Positions 1-5,217 of a stretch of DNA of 7,285 bases are shown piece after piece. Numbering within the stretch: position 1 is the first letter of the stretch; every line of letters begins with the position of its first letter. The position numbers and the translations under genes are program-made. The notes beneath the pieces are model-generated. The model searched no databases and was not told the origin of the DNA. It worked only from the letters and a program-made list of their open reading frames with translations. This DNA comes from Solirubrobacterales bacterium (GTDB lineage Bacteria > Actinomycetota > Thermoleophilia > Solirubrobacterales > 70-9), in the NCBI GenBank assembly GCA_030835185.1, contig JAUQWL010000137.1:1-7285 (forward strand), written 5' to 3'.

Positions 1-569
1 CCGGAGCGACGTTCGCGCTGCTCGGACTGGTCGCCTTCATCTTCGTGCTGATGGGGGCCGGAGACCGGCGTGACCTCCTGGTCAGGCTGATGATCGTGAT
101 CCTGCTCGGCATCGGTTCTTACTTCTTCCGCCGGGGCCTGGTCGAGGCTTATCCGGACGCGAATCTCGACGGACTGAACGCATTCGGCGCGAAGGCGAAA
201 GAAAAGGCCGGCGATCTATGGTCGAAGCGGCCGACGAGTCTGCCCGGAAGGAGGGGAGGCAGCTCCGGCACCGATGACGGCAGCGCGGGTCGGGATTCCG
301 GTGGAGGCCCGGGTTCGGACCCCAGTGCGGCTGCGTCCGCCGCGGAATCCGGCGCGACCAGCAGCACGGGAACCGTGAGCGAGGCCGACACCACCGTGCT
401 TCCGACGAGTGGCGGCTCAGTCGGCGCGCCTGCCGGAACCGGCATCGGCGACGACGGGGAGGGTTCGCGTCTGGATCGTCTGGAGCGACTGGCCGACATG
501 CGGGACCGCGGGATTCTCACCGACGACGAATTCGCCGAGGAGAAGCGTCGTCTAATGGGCGGGAGTTAA
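1..569 (+). CDS. SHOCT-domain membrane protein, 5' end outside window
   Basis: The reading frame is open from base 3, and the residues before the first possible start (GTG at 45) already form a hydrophobic helix (FALLGLVAFIFVLMG). The true start is therefore probably left of the window, and 188 residues are visible. The second hydrophobic helix is at about residues 28-42 (LMIVILLGIGSYFF). Residues about 60-150 form a Gly/Ser/Ala/Asp-rich, probably disordered linker. The last ~33 residues match the SHOCT pattern (RLERLADMRDRGILTDDEF followed by EEKRRL). SHOCT is a small C-terminal helical module found on many bacterial membrane and cytoplasmic proteins, with a presumed interaction role. The stop is TAA at 567-569, and the downstream cyclase reading begins at that very point, so the two are probably one transcription unit. 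The specific function is unknown. Confidence 0.8.
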   Translation, partial: GATFALLGLVAFIFVLMGAGDRRDLLVRLMIVILLGIGSYFFRRGLVEAYPDANLDGLNAFGAKAKEKAGDLWSKRPTSLPGRRGGSSGTDDGSAGRDSGGGPGSDPSAAASAAESGATSSTGTVSEADTTVLPTSGGSVGAPAGTGIGDDGEGSRLDRLERLADMRDRGILTDDEFAEEKRRLMGGS

Positions 570-571
570 CG
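561..571 (+). promoter_or_regulatory. Possible coupled RBS and ACG start for the cyclase
   Basis: GGGAG at 561-565 sits inside the last codons of the SHOCT gene. The bases at 567-571 read TAACG, so an ACG codon (569-571) overlaps the TAA stop by one base, exactly as ATG does in the common TAATG coupling arrangement. The spacing from GGGAG to ACG is only 3 bases, which is short. GTC at 572 would give 6. I propose this as the true cyclase start because the reading from here encodes a convincing first membrane helix, but ACG starts are rare. Confidence 0.35.
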
Positions 572-733
572 GTCCAACGGCTGCTTACATGGGCGTATGA
601 GAAGGCGGGTCCGCGCTACCCGACGCTCTTCGTCGCAGCCGAGCTCCAGACTGCCTGGCTGATCGCTTTCGGCACGCTCGGCGTATTCAGTCTCTATTAC
701 GACACCCCGATCGGCGAATACATCGAGCTGGCC
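569..733 (+). other. Probable N-terminal extension of the cyclase (55 codons, no canonical start)
   Basis: The cyclase frame is open upstream of GTG 734 and contains no ATG, GTG or TTG back through 569. I traced further, to about 371 inside the SHOCT gene, and found none there either. The translated stretch looks like real protein: RLLTWAYEKAGPRYP, then a hydrophobic segment including AWLIAFGTLGVFSLYY, joining smoothly to the helix at 734. Including it gives six membrane helices, an even number that puts both the N-terminus and the HAMP/catalytic part in the cytoplasm. Starting at 734 would leave five. Candidate starts are ACG at 569, GTC at 572 or CTG at 581. A sequencing error removing a start is the alternative. 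Confidence 0.6.
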
Positions 734-2125
734 GTGGCGATTCTCGCGCTGACCGCCGTGGTTATCGGGATCAGCATCGTCCGCGCAAGCGTCTTCATGC
801 GCCCGATCGGCCGCTGGATCGCAAGCCCGGAGCGGCGGGAGAATCCGGTCCTCGCCACACGCGCCTGGGAGACCGCGATCGGCGTGCCGGCGGCGGTCGC
901 GATCCGCGAGATGATCTGGCCGGTGCTCTTCGTGGCGATCCCGGGTGTCGTCGGCTCGATCGCCGTCTTCGACTTCAACCCGTTGTCAGCCATTCCGTTG
1001 ATGGCCGGATCGCTGATCGCGATCGGATACGGCGGCGTCCTCCACTATTTCGGCATGGAAAGCGGCATGAGGCCGGTCCTGAAGGACATCAACCGCCAGC
1101 ACGCCCCCTGGGCCAGGGCCGAGATCCAGGTGCTGCCGTTGCGGATCCGGTTGATGGCATCGCTGCCGGTGATCACCCTGATCGCCGGACTCGCGGCGGC
1201 GGCGCTTTCCGGAAGCGGAGGCGGCGGCTTCAGTCTCGGAGTCGACGTGCTGATCGCGATCGGCGTGGCTGTGGCGGTCAGCCTCGTGTTGACCTTCATG
1301 CTGGCCGGGTCGATTCTTCGGCCGATCAGCGACATCGAGGAGGGCATCGCGGCCGTTCAGCAGGGCAAGTTCGGGGTGACGGTGCCGGTGACCACTTCCG
1401 ACGAGTTCGGCAACCTGTCGGCCGCCTTCAACCAGATGTCCAAGGGGCTGGCCGAAAGGGAGCGGATCCGGACCGCCTTCGGCACCTATCTGGACCGCAA
1501 CGTGGCCGACCACATCCTCAGGACCGGTCCCGGCGAGTCCGGAGCCGAGATGGACGTCTCGCTGCTCTTCTGCGACGTGAGGGACTTCACTTCCTTCTCC
1601 GCGGCGGCCGAGGCGCGTGAAGTCGTCGCCAGGTTGAACCAGCTCTTCGAGTCGGTCGTCCCGATCATCGCCGCCCACGGCGGCCATGTGAACAAGTTCA
1701 TCGGCGACGGTCTGCTTGCGGTTTTCGGGGCCCCGGAGCCGCATGCCGACCACGCCGAGCGCGCAGTGCGCTGCGCGATCGCCATGGCTCAGCGGGTGAA
1801 CCACGGCAGCGACGGATTACTCAGCATCGGCATCGGGGTCAACTCGGGCCGCGTGGTAGCCGGTTCGATCGGTGGTGCCGGTCGCCTCGACTACTCGGTG
1901 ATCGGCGATGCGGTCAACGTCGCCGCCCGGGTCGAGGAGGCGACCCGTGAGCTCGATGCCGAGATCCTGATCACCGAAGAGACCCGGCGTCATGTCAAGG
2001 ATGCGGTCGAACTCACCAGACGCGGTCCGATCGAGCTGCGCGGCAAGACGGAGCCGGTCCGGGTATGGGAACCGGTGGTTGAAACCGCCGAGCGCCACCT
2101 GCCGGCGAACGTCACCGTCGGTTGA
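734..2125 (+). CDS. Membrane-bound class III adenylate/guanylate cyclase with HAMP domain
   Basis: This enzyme is predicted to convert ATP (or GTP) to the 3',5'-cyclic nucleotide at the inner face of the membrane. Coordinates are given from the first canonical start (GTG 734; 463 residues), but coding probably extends upstream to about 569 (see separate entry). Hydrophobic helices lie at about 1-22, 62-80, 84-106, 138-158 and 167-192. A HAMP linker follows at about 193-245 (LRPISDIEEGIAAVQQGKF, then SDEFGNLSAAFNQM). The catalytic domain is at about 274-448. It has metal-binding Asp281 (LLFCDVRDFT) and Asp325 (NKFIGDGLLAVFG), base-recognition Lys321, and transition-state residues Asn395 and Arg399 (DAVNVAAR). 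The second base-specifying position is Ser388 (DYSVIGD), where adenylate cyclases carry Asp or Thr, so ATP is likely but not certain. A complete catalytic set in one chain implies an active homodimer. The gene is convergent with the downstream phosphatase gene. Confidence 0.93.
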   Translation: MAILALTAVVIGISIVRASVFMRPIGRWIASPERRENPVLATRAWETAIGVPAAVAIREMIWPVLFVAIPGVVGSIAVFDFNPLSAIPLMAGSLIAIGYGGVLHYFGMESGMRPVLKDINRQHAPWARAEIQVLPLRIRLMASLPVITLIAGLAAAALSGSGGGGFSLGVDVLIAIGVAVAVSLVLTFMLAGSILRPISDIEEGIAAVQQGKFGVTVPVTTSDEFGNLSAAFNQMSKGLAERERIRTAFGTYLDRNVADHILRTGPGESGAEMDVSLLFCDVRDFTSFSAAAEAREVVARLNQLFESVVPIIAAHGGHVNKFIGDGLLAVFGAPEPHADHAERAVRCAIAMAQRVNHGSDGLLSIGIGVNSGRVVAGSIGGAGRLDYSVIGDAVNVAARVEEATRELDAEILITEETRRHVKDAVELTRRGPIELRGKTEPVRVWEPVVETAERHLPANVTVG

Positions 2126-2161
2126 GGGCCGGCCGGTGCGTCAAAGCTTCGAGGCGGTCGC

Positions 2162-3145
2162 TCAGGCTGCTGCCCGGATCGCTTCGCCGTAGAGGATGTC
2201 GTGCTCGGACACCTCGACCTCTGAAAGGCCGAAGGCCCTCATGATCTCGATCAGGATGACCATTCCGGCGATGATCGCCTCGGCGCGGTCGGGATGGAGG
2301 CCGACCACATGCTTTCGCTCGGCGAGCGCCATCGAAGCGAGCCGGGAGAGCCAGCGCTGGATCGTCTCGAGGGTCAACACGTACCCCTCGACGGCCCCGG
2401 CGTCGTAAGGGTCGAGAGCGAGGTCGATAGCGGCCAGCGAAGCGGGAGTGCCGGCAACCGCCAGGCAGCGGTCGATCGGCGGGAGCTGCCGGTCGTCGAG
2501 TGCTCCGGTGATCAGGCGGTGGATGTCGCCGGCGAGGTTCTCCAGGTCCGAAGTGCTCGGCGGGTCGCTGGTCAGCAGGCGTTCGGTGTGACGAACCACG
2601 CCGGCCTGGAGCGACCGGTGGAAGAGCGCCTCCGTTCCGCGTCCGACGATCACCTCGGTCGAGCCACCGCCGATGTCGGCCACCAGGAGGATTTCGTCGC
2701 CGGCCCGATCGAAGCTCGCTCCGAGGTAGGTGGTCTGCGCCTCGAGGTCGCCGTCGAAGAGCTCCGCCGACAGGTTGAAGCGCTCGCGAAGCTCGGCGAT
2801 GAAAGCCTGGCCGTTGCCGGCGTCGCGGACCGCGCTGGTGGCGATGACCGATGTCGCGTCGGCGCCCGCCTCGTCGATGATCGCCACGTAGCCGGCTACC
2901 GTTTCGCAGACCGCCTCGATTGCTTCGCTGGAGAGGCTGCCGGAGTGGTCCACGCCACGTCCGAGCCGGGTCACGTTGGTCCGGCGCTCGACCACGTTGA
3001 CCTGTCCGGAGTCGACGTCGGCGATCAGCAGCCGGGTCGAGTTCGTCCCGAGATCGATGACTGCGATCCGGGTCGGGCGATTCGAGCTGGGTACGGTCGG
3101 GGCCAAGGCGCTAAGAGTAGAGCCTGAACACCGGAGACTTCGCAC
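2162..3145 (-). CDS. Exopolyphosphatase / guanosine pentaphosphatase (Ppx/GppA family)
   Basis: This family hydrolyses terminal phosphate from inorganic polyphosphate and/or converts pppGpp to ppGpp, in the cytoplasm. The fold is the ASKHA actin-like ATPase type. The phosphate-1 motif is at residues 27-43 (IAVIDLGTNSTRLLIAD), a conserved SVIATSAVRDAGNG strand-turn at 99-112, the catalytic-region DGDLEA at 131-136, the phosphate-2 motif at about 153-168 (LLVADIGGGSTEVIVG) and the adenosine-type motif at 229-239 (AVAGTPASLAA). The C-terminal helix EHDILYGEAI is typical. The usual SGEEEA loop reads DGDLEA; Glu135 is retained as the likely catalytic acid while the first Glu of the pair is Leu. 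At 327 residues it is a short, single-module Ppx of the actinobacterial kind, without the extra C-terminal domain of E. coli Ppx. The start is uncertain: GTG at 3145 or TTG at 3106 (giving MAPTVPSSNRPTRIAV). Neither has a clear Shine-Dalgarno. Ppx versus GppA activity cannot be told from sequence alone. Confidence 0.92.
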   Translation of the reverse strand: MRSLRCSGSTLSALAPTVPSSNRPTRIAVIDLGTNSTRLLIADVDSGQVNVVERRTNVTRLGRGVDHSGSLSSEAIEAVCETVAGYVAIIDEAGADATSVIATSAVRDAGNGQAFIAELRERFNLSAELFDGDLEAQTTYLGASFDRAGDEILLVADIGGGSTEVIVGRGTEALFHRSLQAGVVRHTERLLTSDPPSTSDLENLAGDIHRLITGALDDRQLPPIDRCLAVAGTPASLAAIDLALDPYDAGAVEGYVLTLETIQRWLSRLASMALAERKHVVGLHPDRAEAIIAGMVILIEIMRAFGLSEVEVSEHDILYGEAIRAAA

Positions 3146-3174
3146 CGCCCGGTAGTTTGGGCCGACCCCAACTC

Positions 3175-3192
3175 AAGGAGGTCCATCCCGTG
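3175..3192 (+). promoter_or_regulatory. Strong RBS setting the GTG start of the SDR gene
   Basis: AAGGAGG at 3175-3181 is a near-perfect Shine-Dalgarno, 8 bases before GTG at 3190. It decides against the longer in-frame GTG at 3157, whose extra 11 residues (MGRPQLKEVHP) would be translated from the Shine-Dalgarno itself. TAGTTT at 3153-3158 is a possible -10 box, but I see no matching -35. Confidence 0.85.
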
Positions 3193-3951
3193 TCAGAAAG
3201 TCTGGAAGGCTCGGTTGCCTTGGTAACCGGAGCCAGCAGCGGTATCGGCGAAGCGACGGCCCGCGCCCTGTCGGGTCAGGGCGCCAAGGTCGCGCTTGCC
3301 GCCCGACGGCTCGACCGTCTGGAAAAGCTGGCCCTGGACATCGGCGGCTCCGGTCGCACCGCGCTGGCGATCGAAGCCGACATCACCGAACAGCAGCAGG
3401 CGACCGAAGCGGTCGAGCGCACCGTCTCGGAACTCGGCCGGCTCGACGTGCTGGTCAATAACGCCGGTGTGATGCTGCTCGGCCCGATGGCCGACGCACC
3501 GATCGAGGAGTGGGACCGCATGATCGACATCAACCTCAAGGGGCTGCTCTACACCACGCACGCGGCGATCCCGCACCTGCTGAGTGCCGTCTCCGACTCG
3601 CCCCGTGGCGTGACCGACGTAGTCAACATCAGTTCTGTCGCCGGCCGGGTGGCCTCGGCAGGAGCGGGTGTCTACACCCTGACCAAGTTCGGGGTTGCCG
3701 CCCTCAGCGAGTCGATGAGACAGGAGCTCAGCCGGCAGGGCGTGCGGATCACGGCGATCGAACCGGGGGCGGTCTCGACTGAACTGGTCGACCATCTCCG
3801 CCCCGAGGTCCGCGACTCCGTCCGCGGCAGATTCGACGACATCAAGGCACTGGAGGCCGTCGACATCGCCGAAGCGATCGAGTACTGCGTCACCCGCCCG
3901 GCCCACGTCTCGGTCAACGAAGTCCTGATCCGCCCGACCGCGCAGAAATAG
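3190..3951 (+). CDS. Classical short-chain dehydrogenase/reductase (SDR), YdfG-like group
   Basis: This is a cytoplasmic NAD(P)(H)-dependent oxidoreductase of 253 residues, the usual length for classical SDRs. It has the Rossmann cofactor motif TGASSGIG at 13-20, NNAG at 90-93 and the catalytic tetrad Asn115 (INLKG), Ser149, Tyr162 and Lys166 (YTLTK). The PG motif is at 192-193 (EPGAV). Arg39-Arg40 after the second strand suggests NADP(H) preference. The C-terminus (VNEVLIRPTAQ) resembles the COG4221/YdfG-like group, which reduces hydroxy-acid or small carbonyl substrates, but the substrate cannot be fixed from sequence. The gene is transcribed divergently from the Ppx/GppA gene, with only 44 bases between GTG 3145 and GTG 3190, so the two promoters must be compact or overlapping. 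It looks monocistronic. Confidence 0.94.
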   Translation: MSESLEGSVALVTGASSGIGEATARALSGQGAKVALAARRLDRLEKLALDIGGSGRTALAIEADITEQQQATEAVERTVSELGRLDVLVNNAGVMLLGPMADAPIEEWDRMIDINLKGLLYTTHAAIPHLLSAVSDSPRGVTDVVNISSVAGRVASAGAGVYTLTKFGVAALSESMRQELSRQGVRITAIEPGAVSTELVDHLRPEVRDSVRGRFDDIKALEAVDIAEAIEYCVTRPAHVSVNEVLIRPTAQK

Positions 3952-3954
3952 GGC

Positions 3955-3986
3955 CCACGACCCGGCAGGGCCACGGCCCGGCAGGG
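3955..3986. repeat. Two tandem 16-base repeats
   Basis: CCACGACCCGGCAGGG (3955-3970) is followed directly by CCACGGCCCGGCAGGG (3971-3986), with one mismatch. They lie a few bases after the SDR stop. Each unit also contains a short CCC/GGG complementarity. No T-run follows, so this is not a convincing terminator. Confidence 0.8.
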
Positions 3987-4161
3987 CGCGCGATCCGGCC
4001 CGAGGCGGCGGCCCGAAGGCGAACTGGCGGCGATCAGTCCACCGGTGCGGATGTTGGCCAGTTCGAGGGTCGGGGGCTGGCCGCTGCCCGACTGCGCTGC
4101 GTCGGTACTTCAGGCAGATCCGCGGCCGAAACGGTCGAAGCGGAGCACATTCTCGTCCGAA

Positions 4162-4170
4162 TGCTAGAAT
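4162..4170 (+). promoter_or_regulatory. Extended -10 promoter element of the initiator tRNA
   Basis: TGCTAGAAT carries the TGn extended -10 motif joined to TAGAAT (5 of 6 match to TATAAT). Transcription would start near 4177, a few bases before the mature tRNA 5' end at 4182. No good -35 is visible 16-18 bases upstream, which fits an extended -10 promoter. Confidence 0.6.
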
Positions 4171-4181
4171 CGCTGGTCCGC

Positions 4182-4255
<74 letters not shown>

Positions 4256-4256
4256 T

Positions 4257-4268
4257 GGCCGCAAGGCC
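4257..4268 (+). other. tRNA trailer hairpin with GCAA tetraloop
   Basis: GGCC-GCAA-GGCC is a 4-bp GC stem closed by a GNRA-type tetraloop, starting one base after the tRNA discriminator base plus T. It probably folds in the pre-tRNA trailer and may guide 3' processing. Confidence 0.5.
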
Positions 4269-4277
4269 GACACACCG

Positions 4278-4306
4278 CCCCCTCTCGCCAGGGGGTTTTG
4301 TGTTTT
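4278..4306 (+). terminator. Intrinsic terminator after the tRNA
   Basis: Stem CCCCCT (4278-4283), loop CTCGCC, stem AGGGGG (4290-4295), followed by TTTTGTGTTTT. This is a textbook Rho-independent terminator ending the tRNA transcript. Confidence 0.9.
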
Positions 4307-4316
4307 AACGGTTGGA

Positions 4317-4339
4317 TGTCAAACGGTCGTCAAACGCGC
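4317..4339. repeat. 23-base repeat, copy 1 (two GTCAAACG units)
   Basis: TGTCAAACGG followed by TCGTCAAACGCGC. It contains two exact GTCAAACG octamers whose starts are 11 bases apart, about one helical turn. A second, diverged copy is at 5103-5125 (20 of 23 bases identical). It begins 10 bases after the tRNA terminator. Confidence 0.75.
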
Positions 4340-4448
4340 GGATCGTTCGGATCGGCGAGCAGCTTGAAGTTCACCGTCTGAGTCTCATGGCGAGTCCGGG
4401 AGCTGTCCCCCCGGAGTTTTCGGCGACAGACAGAGTCGCGGCTTGGGA

Positions 4449-4499
4449 GGTCAGTGGTGGAGGATGGCCCAGCAAGGGCATTCATTGACCTCACTGACC
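4449..4499. repeat. Nested inverted repeat around the 3' end of the small minus-strand gene
   Basis: Outer arms are GGTCAGTG (4449-4456) and CACTGACC (4492-4499), 8 bp perfect, with the right arm covering part of the TGA stop of the small gene. Inside is a second small stem, GCCC-AGCAA-GGGC (4467-4479). It may act as a transcript-end structure, but there is no T-run on either strand. Confidence 0.55.
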
Positions 4500-4844
4500 C
4501 AGACTCCTCTTGATGAATGAATCGAGGCCCATCATGTGGTTCGCGACGACGGCCGTGGCATCATCCTCCCAGGCGGCAAATCGACTGCCGATCTCGACAC
4601 CCTCGGGGGTGGTCGGAGCTCGCACGCTGCCGTGAACTATGCCCCACCAGAAGTCGCGAAAGGCCTCCCCCTCGGCGATCATCTTGTTGATCGCCGCCTC
4701 TTCTTCAGGGTCTCCCATCGCCATTTGAAGCGGTAAGTCTTGGAGCTTGGCAATGAGATTGTCGGCATCACCAGCGCTTTCCGAGATCCGCTTCTTGGCA
4801 AAGCGGACTTTTCGACCGCAACCGCAGGAGCAATGACTGGCCAT
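4491..4844 (-). CDS. Small orphan protein with CxCxC N-terminus
   Basis: This is a 117-residue protein I cannot assign to a family. The ATG start is supported by AGGA at 4852-4855 (as read on the minus strand), 7 bases upstream. The N-terminus is MASHCSCGCGRKVRFAKKR: His4, Cys5, Cys7 and Cys9 in a tight cluster followed by a basic stretch, suggesting metal binding or a degenerate zinc knuckle. The rest is mixed and mostly helical, with an acidic middle (GDPEEEAAINKMIAEGEAF), a Trp-rich turn (RDFWWGIVHG) and a C-terminal helix. No signal peptide or membrane helix is seen. It lies on the same strand as the large gene at 5218, with 373 bases between, so co-transcription is possible but not shown. 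Proteins of this look are common in mobile-element cargo. Confidence 0.7.
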   Translation of the reverse strand: MASHCSCGCGRKVRFAKKRISESAGDADNLIAKLQDLPLQMAMGDPEEEAAINKMIAEGEAFRDFWWGIVHGSVRAPTTPEGVEIGSRFAAWEDDATAVVANHMMGLDSFIKRSLGQ

Positions 4845-5102
4845 GTTCTCATCCTACCCTTCGATTCAATGTGGAACTCCCCGGCGTCGACTGCCACATT
4901 GCTGGGAACTCCTCCGTAGCGCCGGTCCTGTCCATGCTCTGCTGTCGTAGGACGATTCGGCGTATGAACTGGGAAGAGTTCGACCTGGACGGTGAGCAAA
5001 GCTCTGCGATTGGCCGGAGGAGTGATCCTAATCCGATTCGGGGGAAGAGTAAAGTGTTGCTCAAAGCGGATTAAGACAAGTCTGGTGTTTACTGGGACTG
5101 GG

Positions 5103-5125
5103 TGTCAAACGGCTGTGAAACGCGC
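5103..5125. repeat. 23-base repeat, copy 2
   Basis: TGTCAAACGG followed by CTGTGAAACGCGC. It matches the copy at 4317-4339 at 20 of 23 bases in direct orientation. The second unit reads GTGAAACG instead of GTCAAACG, and the 11-base unit spacing is kept. Confidence 0.75.
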
Positions 5126-5172
5126 CGGTCGGCTGCCGTCCCTTCGCAGAGAGGGCTCTACGGTTCGAGTAG

Positions 5173-5214
5173 CCGGTCTGCGACCGGGACTGCAACACTG
5201 TGGTCTGCGACCGG
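5173..5214. repeat. Two copies of a dyad-symmetric 13-mer
   Basis: GGTCTGCGACCGG occurs exactly at 5175-5187 and 5202-5214, 27 bases apart. Copy 1 is part of a perfect inverted repeat CCGGTC-TGC-GACCGG (5173-5187). Copy 2 keeps GGTC-TGC-GACC. They end 3 bases before the stop codon complement of the large minus-strand gene, so they lie just past its 3' end. They could be tandem transcript-end hairpins or protein-binding sites. Confidence 0.75.
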
Positions 5215-5217
5215 CTG

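Larger units (their letters stand above)
4845..5217. other. Non-coding stretch between the two minus-strand genes
   Basis: No convincing gene was found. The short frames on both strands lack recognisable motifs and ribosome binding sites. The 5041-5100 part is the poorest in GC that I counted (28 of 60). The stretch contains the second 23-base repeat (5103-5125) and two dyads (5173-5187 and 5202-5214), and should hold the promoter of the small gene, though I could not pick a clear -10/-35 pair. Confidence 0.6.

Noticed and set aside
986..1804. Minus-strand open frame (272 codons) opposite the cyclase
   Set aside because: His/Arg/Asp-rich composition with no domain, and the cyclase on the other strand is unmistakable.
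2126..2161. GGCCGGCC palindrome in the gap between the convergent cyclase and Ppx/GppA genes, as a terminator
   Set aside because: It is a short self-complementary word without a hairpin loop or T-run. Such words are frequent in GC-rich DNA.
2294..3127. Plus-strand open frame (277 codons) opposite the Ppx/GppA gene
   Set aside because: The minus-strand frame carries all family motifs. The plus-strand translation is low-complexity Val/Glu/Arg-rich and has no ribosome binding site.
4000..4110. Minus-strand reading LELANIRTGGLIAA in the SDR-tRNA spacer, which looks protein-like
   Set aside because: It is preceded in frame by a stop, has no start codon or ribosome binding site, and I cannot tie it to any family. 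A gene remnant is possible but not supportable.
5159..5176. CGGTTCGAGT resembling a tRNA T-loop, as a possible tRNA remnant or attachment duplicate
   Set aside because: The flanking bases do not pair as a T stem and the similarity to the fMet 3' end stops after about 8 bases.
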